From: Corynebacterium lactis
Lineage (GTDB): Bacteria > Actinomycetota > Actinomycetes > Mycobacteriales > Mycobacteriaceae
NCBI RefSeq assembly: GCF_900519355.1
Contig: NZ_ULHE01000006.1
Coordinates: 34,606-98,605, forward strand
DNA length: 64,000 nucleotides
Reading direction: 5' to 3'
Positions 9,369-16,941 of the stretch are shown here, in pieces. Position 1 is the stretch's first letter. Each line of letters begins with the position of its first letter. Below the pieces are notes generated by a model, which saw only the letters and a list, made by a program, of their open reading frames with translations, was not told the DNA's origin and searched no databases. The translations under genes were made by a program, and so were the position numbers.

Positions 9369-9416
9369 TGAAGGCCGAAAAAATGCCTTCTGAACAGGTC
9401 TATCAGGGGAATTTTT
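9352..9416 (+). terminator. Terminator made from last CRISPR repeat and an inverted partial repeat
   Basis: GTCTATCAGGGGAA (9398-9411) is the exact inverse of bases 20-33 of the last repeat (9352-9365). Inside it TTCTGAAGGC/GCCTTCTGAA continues the pairing, giving a stem of about 24 bp capped by CGAAAAAAT and followed by TTTTTATT. It should stop array transcription before it runs antisense into cas2, whose stop codon overlaps the end. Confidence 0.75.
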
Positions 9417-9417
9417 A

Positions 9418-9741
9418 TTAGAAAATCTCGAGCTGTTCGGGTGTTTCTTCAACCTTTTTTGGTGAAGCGTTAGAAAAACGGAAAGCGTTAGACCACTGTT
9501 TATCAGTTAGCGGGACGATACGAACCTCTCCCTCGTGCGGAAGCTTGTTCTTGATGTCCTTTGCAATTTTCGAGAGATGCGCCCCAAGTGGGAGGTACTG
9601 GACATAGACGCTGTATTGGACGCGGCTGAATCCACTGTCCAGCAGATAGTTGCGGAATTTGGTAGCTTCTTTTCGCTCTGACTCGGTCTTGACTGGAAGA
9701 TCAAACATCACTATGCACCACATCCGCTTGTCTCCAGGCAT
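9418..9741 (-). CDS. cas2: CRISPR-associated endonuclease Cas2
   Basis: 107 residues, a normal Cas2 length. The N-terminal beta strand with the conserved Asp (WCIVMFDLPVKTESERK) is characteristic, as is the SVYVQYLPL segment. Cas2 dimers bridge two Cas1 dimers in the spacer-integration complex. Its ATG overlaps the cas1 stop (TAATG), so the two are translationally coupled in the cas9-cas1-cas2 operon. No csn2 or cas4 follows, which assigns the locus to subtype II-C. The gene converges on the CRISPR array. Confidence 0.95.
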   Translation of the reverse strand: MPGDKRMWCIVMFDLPVKTESERKEATKFRNYLLDSGFSRVQYSVYVQYLPLGAHLSKIAKDIKNKLPHEGEVRIVPLTDKQWSNAFRFSNASPKKVEETPEQLEIF

Positions 9742-10647
9742 TATTTTTCAGCCTCAAACGGTCCACACCAAGCGGGCACCTTGAACTGATGGATATCGCC
9801 TTCCGCGTATAAGCCGAATTGCTGGGTAAGAGAGCTTAAGATCGTCGAAACCGAGCGGCCATCACGGTGAAACTGTGAACTCGAAGCGGAAACAAGTAGT
9901 CTCCGTGTTTGAGGGGACTCGAGCCCTGAATCATCGGGAAGTTGAGCTACGTAGTAATCAATAACAGGTCGAAATGGCTCCAAGAGGTCATCAACCAAGT
10001 TGAAGCCATTAGAACGGGAATGGTGAAAAACTCCCAAGGCAGGCCATAGCCCAGATTCGGTGACAGCTCGAACGCAGTGCCCCCGAAGGATGGTGTATCC
10101 ATAGTTCAGGGCAGCGTTTAGGAAATCGCTTCCATCTTGGTCCCTGCCTTCGCCTTCAGAAAAGAAGGCTGACCAGTATAATCTTGCTGCTTGAGCCTCG
10201 ACGTTGGACGGGTCTCCAGACCGAATAGTTGAAGCGAGAGCCTCCAGGTCCTGAGCTTCCCGGGGATGCCCGAGTACGCGAAGTGTGTTGGCTTGTCCTC
10301 TAACCTTCGCGCGAACGAGGTTCGCCCAGGCTGCCTTTTTCCGTGGAAGAGTCATTTTTTGCCTGCGCTATCTGGCGTGCTCCTACACGCGTATGCGTAG
10401 ACCAGCTTGAGGCAATACTAACTGGCACTTTTCGCCAGTCAGTGACAATGACCGGAATACCATTCTGGCCGAGCATACTTAGTAGCCCTGTAGAGATATC
10501 AGTCTTGTCAGCGATAATTAAGACTGAAATTTCGGCAATACTCGCATACTTTTCAAACCCGTCACGGTAGGTGGCCCTAACGCGACCACGTTCATAGCTG
10601 AGACGTCCGCTAAAGGACGTGAAATCGAGCACCCTCCAAGACATCAT
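9741..10647 (-). pseudogene. cas1: CRISPR-associated integrase Cas1, frameshifted
   Basis: Cas1 is encoded in two frames: 10647-10300 gives the N-terminal beta domain (MMSWRVLDFTSFSGRLSYERGRV region) and 10355-9741 the C-terminal alpha domain with the conserved acidic/His active-site region (NAALNYGYTILRGHC, then GVFHHSRSNGFNLVDDLLEPFRP). The frames rejoin as AQAKMTLPRKKAAWANLVRAK if the A6 run near 10356-10361 (coding strand) is one base shorter, giving about 301 residues, the normal length. As written, spacer acquisition would be lost. Both halves are well conserved up to the junction, which favours a recent mutation or sequencing error. The start overlaps the cas9 stop by ATGA. Confidence 0.9.
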
Positions 10648-13600
10648 GAATCAATCTGGACGGAAACTGGCAAGTTACTGCGAGTAGACAGCCGCGGGCG
10701 ACCATGGGCATCTCGTCGGACGATAGTGACATGGCCTAGGCCAAACACTTTGTTAATGGATGGCCGCCAGCCAGGGCTGTCAATAATCTTTATGCTATCC
10801 CCATCTACATCATCGGTAATACCTTCTGCTGAAAGCACTGTCGGCTTCAATCGGAGTTTCGAATCAGAGTAGAACCCCTTGACTGTCCAAGACCGAATGT
10901 CGCCGAATTCTTGAAGAAATGTTTCAGCCTGCCCAGTAGCAACCTTGGAGGCGTCGAAGTGCAGTTCATCGCCAACAACGAACCAGGTGATGTATTCTGC
11001 AGTACCTTCGCGGAGTGCCTTGCGGAGTTTTGCTTCGCATTGGCGAACCGAAATGGACTGAGGGAGAAGCTCAACGGTGAACAAGTCCTCGTGTTGATGC
11101 CGCACCAAATCCACCGTGTAGACACGCATCATGCAATAAGCATGACGCTTTCCAACCGGAACGCGGTACAAGCGGGCGTGATGGAAAGATGCACCCAATT
11201 CCGCAAATCCTCCGCGAACTGCGATAGCACCGGCCTTAACACCGAAAAACTCGATTCTGTCATTGGGGCCAAAATGAGTGCCGTTGACAATGATGTTTCT
11301 CGTTGAGTCCGCCGGAAGTCCATCCTTCCAGTCGAAGTCGGGCAGACGCGTCAGGGCGCACCACAGCGCCGGCGAGGCCGCGCGATCAATAAGGTCAACC
11401 GGGAGTGCATCGCCGACTTGTGCACTAACTAGTTTTCCAATACCCGCTTCGTGTGCCTGGCCGTTCCCTAGGCGCAGCCGCAAGTTTTGCGTTACCGCAA
11501 TCCGATTCTGGTCAAGAGCCTCTTGGAGCATAGGAACTGCGGCCCTCATGCGGTTATTCCACTGTTCGAAAAGGTACTTATTCTGCTGGTTTCGACCCCT
11601 ATATTCTTTCCAAGTGCCGAAGTCCGCATCAGGCTTTTGAACCGTGTTTTCTGCACGGCGAAGGCTTTCACGTTCGAGAAGCGTCTGCGCCGTGGTGTAG
11701 GTCATCAGGGCAATCACGGCAGCATCGAGGGCGTGATGGCGGCGGTCCAAACGATTCTTGCCATGCCCGCCGCCAAGCATCGTGATCTGCTTCTCGATTC
11801 CGGCAGCTTTTCGTGCCGATGCTGTCACCGCTCCACTGAACACGCGAACCTTGGGGGTCAACTTGCCCTGCTTCTCAAAATGCCCAATCATGCGGTGCCG
11901 CAGTTCGATAGCCATCCAGGCAACGGACTCGATACTGCGTGCATCAATCTTGTCGTCGCCGGAAGTCCGCTTCAAATTCTTAATAACTGACTGCTGAAAA
12001 TCCTTCATTTCCCGAGTAGTCAGGCCACTATCGGTCGGCCACTGGTTGACGCGATCGATTGCCCCCTGGAGAGAGACATTAGGGCCAGATTTCTCGCTCG
12101 CTGCCCAAACGGCAAACGGAAGCTTGCCCTTGCTTAAGTTGCATTTGTGGCACGCGGCAAGGAGGTTATTGCGCCGATTGGTCGAGCCGGCGCCTGCGCG
12201 CGGAACAACGTGGTCCATTTCAGCGGACTTAAATGTGATGGTGGTGCCACAGTAAGCGCACTGCCCGTTCTGTCGCTGAATTGCCTGGTAGCGAAGCATA
12301 TCGCTACTACGGACGCGCCCCTCCACTCCCAGTTTTTCTGCGATTTCCTGTCTGGTTTCGAGGTTTCGCGTTGCTCGCTTGTTGTTTCCCCGCTCAATTA
12401 CCCGTGCCACAGATGCGCTCTTGAAACCGTCGCGGGCCGTCTCAATATTGATCGAGAAGGGCACTCCCCAACGTTTTTCAGCCAAAAGCAGCCAGCGATT
12501 GATTGCAGACAGCGTTCTATCCACGGCGGGATTGCCAGTGGGTTCTGCAATCGGTGCAGCTGCTGGCTTCCAATGGTTATCGACTCCGAAGATGGCCTGT
12601 CGGGCTTCGTGGAGGTCGGCTTCATTGTTTAGGATATGCCCTGCAATTCTTTCCAAAGTCTTCACGGAATAGGCGGCTCGGCCATGGGGAAGCCTGATGG
12701 TTTCCAGTTTCTCCATTTCCTCGGGCGGCAGGGCACGAATTACAGAAGCTGCAGAAATCGCTTCGGGAGATTCTTCTTCGGGAGCTTCGACGTTGGAAAG
12801 TTCCGAAATTAGAGCGCTGCGCATAGCAGCACTGCCTTTCCTCCAGAACTCGCGCAGTGGCTTTACCTGGCAATTCCACATGATTTGATGCGTCTGGTTG
12901 ATTGGCGGCACAGCAGACATTCGTTCGCCATCGTCGTTGGCGCTGGCTGTTCCTTTAAGGGCCCCTCGATCGATGCCGAGCAATTCTGCAATGTCAGTCC
13001 ACGTTGGGCTATTCTTCTTTGTCCAGCTGTTCAGCAAGTTGAAAACCTTTTGTCGTTCTTGGACAGTTAGACGGCGCTGAGCGGATGTCGGTGAACCAGG
13101 GTCGGCAATACGCACGTTAGCGAGGAGGCTGATAATCCGATACTCATTGAAGGCAATCGTTGCACGCCAGGCTCGCGGCTGCGAGGGATCAAGTTCATCT
13201 TTGCCGACAAACTTTTCGGCTAAGCCCTTGGGACTCTTCGCGTAGAAGACTTTGAGCAGGAGTTCATGGACGAATTGCGGGTCGAGTTCCTGCATAGATG
13301 CGATTTTGAGTATTTCGTTAGCAAAGTCTTGCTGGTTAAGCGCCTCTGACAAGAATCCGTTCTTGCCACGTAACTGTGTGGCTCCATTCGGAAGTGCGTC
13401 AACTAGTTGGGCAAGAGTGGGGTCTGATGGAATCGACTTCTTAGCAGCCTCGTGGGCCTTCCGTTCCAGAATTTTGAACTTATCCGAAGGCTGGCGTTGG
13501 GTGCACAGCCGTTCCGCCGGAATGTACGGGTTTCTCCAACCGCGGTGGCGTGCAATGTGTCGGATGGCAATCGAAAGGAGTTTCCGCATCTCCTCGGGCG

Positions 13601-13943
13601 TTTCTACCTTTTCGGTTGCCAAGGTGGACCGAGCCGACCATGCGATTTTGTCGGCTTCCTTCTCAAGGTTGACCAGGGGGTAGTTGTATTTCGTGAGAAA
13701 GGAGTCAAGAGCAGCCAGGCGCTTCTTGCGTGTTGCATACAAGCGACGAGTACGGCGAGCGACTCCGGAGACAGCCTTACGGGTCTTCGCTTCCTTCTGG
13801 TTATTCGGATCTAGGCCAGAGTCATGAATAAGCGACATGGAGTTGAGAAGCCTTATAGGCATCCCCACTTCGTCAACCTCTATCGCCGAGAAACCAACGG
13901 AGAAGAGTCCCACATCGATGCCGACTACGTAACGCAATTCCAT
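10644..13943 (-). CDS. cas9: Type II-C CRISPR RNA-guided endonuclease Cas9
   Basis: 1099 residues, the compact size of subtype II-C and close to C. diphtheriae Cas9. Nuclease residues appear intact: RuvC-I Asp10 (VVGIDVGLFSVG), RuvC-II Glu501 (INIETARD), HNH Asp577-His578 (MDHVVPRA) with downstream Asn, and RuvC-III His737/Asp740 (HHALDAA). A Cys562-Cys565/Cys598-Cys601 pair suggests a zinc-ribbon HNH. The Arg-rich bridge helix follows RuvC-I (residues 55-80). The PAM-interacting C-terminus cannot be interpreted. GGAG lies 6 nt before the ATG, directly after the T-run of the tracrRNA terminator. It is the first gene of cas9-cas1-cas2. Codon use is less GC-biased than in neighbours, indicating horizontal origin. 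Confidence 0.98.
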   Translation of the reverse strand: MELRYVVGIDVGLFSVGFSAIEVDEVGMPIRLLNSMSLIHDSGLDPNNQKEAKTRKAVSGVARRTRRLYATRKKRLAALDSFLTKYNYPLVNLEKEADKIAWSARSTLATEKVETPEEMRKLLSIAIRHIARHRGWRNPYIPAERLCTQRQPSDKFKILERKAHEAAKKSIPSDPTLAQLVDALPNGATQLRGKNGFLSEALNQQDFANEILKIASMQELDPQFVHELLLKVFYAKSPKGLAEKFVGKDELDPSQPRAWRATIAFNEYRIISLLANVRIADPGSPTSAQRRLTVQERQKVFNLLNSWTKKNSPTWTDIAELLGIDRGALKGTASANDDGERMSAVPPINQTHQIMWNCQVKPLREFWRKGSAAMRSALISELSNVEAPEEESPEAISAASVIRALPPEEMEKLETIRLPHGRAAYSVKTLERIAGHILNNEADLHEARQAIFGVDNHWKPAAAPIAEPTGNPAVDRTLSAINRWLLLAEKRWGVPFSINIETARDGFKSASVARVIERGNNKRATRNLETRQEIAEKLGVEGRVRSSDMLRYQAIQRQNGQCAYCGTTITFKSAEMDHVVPRAGAGSTNRRNNLLAACHKCNLSKGKLPFAVWAASEKSGPNVSLQGAIDRVNQWPTDSGLTTREMKDFQQSVIKNLKRTSGDDKIDARSIESVAWMAIELRHRMIGHFEKQGKLTPKVRVFSGAVTASARKAAGIEKQITMLGGGHGKNRLDRRHHALDAAVIALMTYTTAQTLLERESLRRAENTVQKPDADFGTWKEYRGRNQQNKYLFEQWNNRMRAAVPMLQEALDQNRIAVTQNLRLRLGNGQAHEAGIGKLVSAQVGDALPVDLIDRAASPALWCALTRLPDFDWKDGLPADSTRNIIVNGTHFGPNDRIEFFGVKAGAIAVRGGFAELGASFHHARLYRVPVGKRHAYCMMRVYTVDLVRHQHEDLFTVELLPQSISVRQCEAKLRKALREGTAEYITWFVVGDELHFDASKVATGQAETFLQEFGDIRSWTVKGFYSDSKLRLKPTVLSAEGITDDVDGDSIKIIDSPGWRPSINKVFGLGHVTIVRRDAHGRPRLSTRSNLPVSVQIDS

Positions 13944-13951
13944 CTCGCTCC

Positions 13952-14031
13952 AAAAAATTAGGGCCCCGAAGGGCCCTAAGGAGCAATCGGAACCGCTAAC
14001 GAGGCGGTCCTTACTGAGGATTGGTTCTCAG
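13952..14031 (-). ncRNA. tracrRNA upstream of cas9
   Basis: On the minus strand TTACTGAGAACCAATCCTCAGTAA (14034-14011; key anti-repeat part ACCAATC) is complementary to the first half of the CRISPR repeat. It is followed by a GACCGC..GCGGTT stem-loop, the GATTGCTCC linker also present in the C. diphtheriae tracrRNA, and a strong terminator (GGGCCC-TTCG-GGGCCC with six T, ending at 13952). TATCGT with an upstream TG (minus strand, 14044-14037) is a candidate extended -10, placing the RNA start near 14031. The terminator abuts the cas9 ribosome binding site, so read-through would make a longer tracr-cas9 transcript. Confidence 0.88.
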
Positions 14032-14043
14032 TAACAACGATAG

Positions 14044-14334
14044 CACAAAGCCCGAACGAAAAGCCTGCCGGAAGGCGAAAAAATACCAGGAATTATCGCC
14101 TTACCTGTGTAAACATTGGTTACCAAAGTCTACCAAAGTATTTGGATTGTTCGGCATGGGGTGGCGAATGGGTGTTCGAATAGACTCGGGGCGCCGTCTT
14201 TCTGTCTCGAGTTCAGATATCTACCCCATTCGCGCACCAACACTGCTAAACTTTGTGAAACGAAATTTCTGGCAGTAGCATTCTCAAGTCTCTGCCTGAG
14301 TTTGGCCTGATTTGGAAGCGCGCAGGAGCACCGC
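14044..14334. other. Intergenic region between tracrRNA and yciI-like gene
   Basis: No gene is visible. GGTTACCAAAGTCTACCAAAG (14118-14138) contains a short direct repeat TACCAAAGT. This is the right edge of the AT-richer island; GC rises again after 14335. I saw no direct repeats matching the left edge at 6346. Confidence 0.4.
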
Positions 14335-14670
14335 ATGCAGTACTTTCTCACCGTCCACGGTCGCAAGGACATCAACCCGTATGACTCCGAGGAAGAGATG
14401 CACGCCGCCTTCGAGCGCGTAGGCCGCTTCAATCAGAAGCTGCAGGACAATGGCCATTGGGTGATGGGCGGTGGCCTCGTCGCGCCCGACCAGGCCGTCA
14501 CCGTGATGCCGGACGGCTCCCAGTCCGAAGGCCCGTACTACGACGCCGAAACGTTCCCCTCCGGCTTCTGGATCATCGAGGTCGAGGACGAGAACCAGGC
14601 CATCGACCTCACCCATGAGGCAGCCGAGGCCTGCGCAAACGGCGTCGAAATGCGCGCCATCGCCGACTAA
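14335..14670 (+). CDS. YciI-like (DGPF) family protein
   Basis: 111 residues, full length for YCII-related domain proteins, small cytoplasmic proteins with a ferredoxin-like fold. Characteristic elements are the N-terminal QYFLTVHG strand, FNQKLQDNGHWVMGGGL, the GPYYDAETFPSGFWIIEVED segment that matches the DGPF-type consensus, and the Ala-rich C-terminal helix. Related proteins often accompany ECF sigma factors; none is adjacent here. Biochemical function is unknown. The gene immediately follows the CRISPR-Cas island and returns to normal GC content. Confidence 0.8.
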   Translation: MQYFLTVHGRKDINPYDSEEEMHAAFERVGRFNQKLQDNGHWVMGGGLVAPDQAVTVMPDGSQSEGPYYDAETFPSGFWIIEVEDENQAIDLTHEAAEACANGVEMRAIAD

Positions 14671-14716
14671 CCGCTCCGACTAACCCGCGTCGGCTGCCGG
14701 CCGGGCCGCATCCCGC

Positions 14717-15585
14717 CTACCGCAGCCCGTGTACCCGCCGCATTAGGGTCAGCATCGCCTGTGTCGGAATCGCCCGCACCAGCGGAACCACCGCGCGTGC
14801 CGACGACCCCTCGGCCACCAGCGCCATCGGCCGCTCCGCCGCAATCTCCCTCATGACGACGTCCGCAATGCGGGACGCCGGGATGCCCTTCGCCTCGTTG
14901 GCGTCCAGGCGGGTGAGCATCCGTCGCACATCGTCGGCGTAGACCGAGTCGGCGGCACCGTATTTGGTGCGCCGCTGCGAAATCCCGGTATTGATTGCGC
15001 CCGGCTCCACGACGGTGACGTCGATGCCGAACTGGGCGACCTCGCCGCGCAGGGCCATCCCGAAACCGCGCAGGGCGGCCTTGGCCGCAACGTAGGAGGA
15101 TCGGTAGGACAGTGGCAGGCCACCGAGCATCGAGCCGATCAGGATAATCCGGCCCCGACCGGCCGCGCGCATGCCTGGCAGCAGCTTCTGTAGCAACTCC
15201 ACCTGGCCCAGTACGTTGACCTGGAACAGGCGCTCCAGGGCGTCGCGGGGCAGCTCCTCGAAGGGGCCGGACTGGCTCTCGCCGGCGTTGGCGACCACGA
15301 CGTCGAAGGGCTCGGCAGCACCAGCAGCAGCAATCGCCTCAATATCGGCCTGGCTCTCCATGCTGAGGGCGAGCATCTCAACGCCCTCGGGGTGCGGCGC
15401 ATCGGCGCCGTGGCGCGAGGTGCCAACGACCTCAAAACGGCCGCGACCAGCGCCTCCGCGCAGGCCCAGCCGATACCGGAGGACGCGCCCGTCACTAGGG
15501 CGCGAGGCGTGCGGGCGGCGCCCGGCATCACCGAGGGCAGCTTGGGCCCATGCGTCAGGCCCGCCCGAAACCGCCCGGCACTCAC
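14717..15585 (-). pseudogene. Short-chain dehydrogenase/reductase, frameshifted
   Basis: The N-terminal NAD(P) motif (RALVTGASSGIGWACAEALV) is in one frame and the rest (from GRFEVVGTSRHGADAP through NAGESQSGP and the YVAAK active-site motif) in another. Restoring one G in the run near 15436-15442 gives EALVAAGFEVVGTSR, a perfect SDR continuation of about 289 residues. The likely start is GTG at 15585, overlapping the upstream stop as GTGA; an in-frame ATG at 15528 is the alternative. The active-site Ser region (ILIGSMLGGLPLSY) and Tyr/Lys are present. The enzyme would reduce or oxidise a lipid or small alcohol with NAD(P)(H), coupled with the saccharopine-dehydrogenase-like neighbour. Confidence 0.8.
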
Positions 15586-16778
15586 GCGTGTACCGCCTGG
15601 ATCGTCATGCCGCCAGCGCGAAGACGCCGGAGAAGGGCGTCGCCAAGCGCGACAGTGGGAGTGAGGACGCCGGCGACGTCGGGAAGCTCGTCGTGGACCA
15701 GCGCGAGCGCGCAGGAAGAGATCATCATGGCGGTGCCGTCGTAGCCCGGGTCCTGCTCCAGGGACACGGTCGAGCGCCAGCGCGCGCCCGAGGTGTCGGT
15801 GGTGTAGCCCTCGATGGTGAAGCGGCCGGCGGCGCGCTCGGACTCGCTGGGGCCCTCGCCGGGCTTCGGCAGCTTCGCATCCAGCAGCTTCGCGGTCGGC
15901 GGGAACGACAGCGCGGCCATTCCCGCCGCTATGCCCACCGTGAAGCCAATGGAACGCACGAATCCGCGCAGGCCACGGCCCACATTCATCAGCTCGCGGT
16001 AGCGGAAGGAATCGCCGTAGCCAGTCAGATGCGCAGAGCGCTGGACGACGCGCGTGTTGTACGGGCCCATGAAAAACGGCGCGCGCCAGGCGCCCAAGAA
16101 CCGCGCGGGGCGCAGGTCCTGGCCGAACGCGCCCTGATCCGGGCCGGGCGCGGCCAGCGCGTAAGGGTCGGCCACCACGCGGCGCAGCTTCGGATCGTCC
16201 TTCACGGCCTTGAGCTGGGCGCGCACCGAGTCGATGGTGCCTCCCGACGCCCCGCCTTTGAGGTGCTTGACCAGTAGCGTCGTCTCGCCGAGGCTCGTGT
16301 GCGCGGCCTCGAACAGGGCGCGGACGGTGACGTCCGAGGGGATCGAATCGAAGCCGCAGGAGTGGATAATCTTCGCGCCCGTCTCCTGCGCGACGGCGTG
16401 GTTGCGCTCGATGGAGTCGTGCGCGAACAGCACCTCGCCGGTCAGATCCACGTAGTGGGTGCCCGCCTTCGCGCACTCGGCCACCAGCGTCTTCCCGTAC
16501 TTCCAGTACGGCCCGACGACAGTCAGGACGACCTTGGTGTCGGACGCAATCTTCGCAAGGGCCTCTTCCTCGTCGGCATTGGCGACAATGCGTGGCCAAT
16601 CGAGCACGCCGGCCTCGCGGGCGACCTTGGTCAGGCGCGCCGGGCTGCGTCCGGCCATTGCAATCTTGGTGCCCTCCGGGGCGTTTTTGGCCAGGTAGTT
16701 GACCACGAGGCGGCCGACGAAACCGGTCGCGCCGTAGACCACGATGTCGAAGCGGCGGGGCTCTTGTGAGGTGCTCAT
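15582..16778 (-). CDS. Saccharopine dehydrogenase-like / trans-acting enoyl reductase family protein
   Basis: 398 residues. The N-terminal Rossmann fold (DIVVYGATGFVGRLVVNYLAK) and the VVGPYWKYGKTLVAECAKAGTHYVDLTGE block (key part GTHYVDLTGE) define the saccharopine-dehydrogenase-like family; in mycobacteria members act as trans-acting enoyl reductases in lipid synthesis or are of unknown role. True lysine-pathway function is unlikely. A hydrophobic segment around residue 255-275 suggests membrane association. The ATG at 16778 is preceded by TAAAGCATG rather than a strong site. It forms an operon with the SDR downstream (GTGA overlap), suggesting a two-enzyme lipid or polyketide modification. 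Confidence 0.75.
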   Translation of the reverse strand: MSTSQEPRRFDIVVYGATGFVGRLVVNYLAKNAPEGTKIAMAGRSPARLTKVAREAGVLDWPRIVANADEEEALAKIASDTKVVLTVVGPYWKYGKTLVAECAKAGTHYVDLTGEVLFAHDSIERNHAVAQETGAKIIHSCGFDSIPSDVTVRALFEAAHTSLGETTLLVKHLKGGASGGTIDSVRAQLKAVKDDPKLRRVVADPYALAAPGPDQGAFGQDLRPARFLGAWRAPFFMGPYNTRVVQRSAHLTGYGDSFRYRELMNVGRGLRGFVRSIGFTVGIAAGMAALSFPPTAKLLDAKLPKPGEGPSESERAAGRFTIEGYTTDTSGARWRSTVSLEQDPGYDGTAMMISSCALALVHDELPDVAGVLTPTVALGDALLRRLRAGGMTIQAVHA

Positions 16779-16909
16779 GCTTTAGGAGGGTAACCAACCC
16801 AGCACGCGTTCGCTGACAAAACCATAAGTTTTTGGTGGATTGGGTCGCCGGGGAACGTGGGGCCGTCGTAAAGCGTGTAATGCGCGCGAAGCGGCCCGCA
16901 TGCGATTTG

Positions 16910-16925
16910 TAGACCGAGCGGTCTA
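16910..16925. promoter_or_regulatory. McbR-type operator upstream of metB
   Basis: TAGACCGAGCGGTCTA is a perfect 16-bp palindrome matching TAGAC-N6-GTCTA, the motif of the TetR-family repressor McbR, which controls methionine and cysteine genes in C. glutamicum. It ends 16 bp before the metB start codon, a good place for repression. Confidence 0.85.
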
Positions 16926-16941
16926 TGTGCATAATCACACC

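Noticed and set aside
9398..9411. Inverted repeat fragment after the array as a second tracrRNA
   Set aside because: It matches the 3' part of the repeat, not the part that pairs with tracrRNA, lacks the conserved tracr stem-loops, and is better explained as a terminator arm. The tracrRNA at 13952-14031 has all expected elements.
6346..14334. Prophage or integrative element ends
   Set aside because: No integrase, tRNA target or matching flanking direct repeats could be found.
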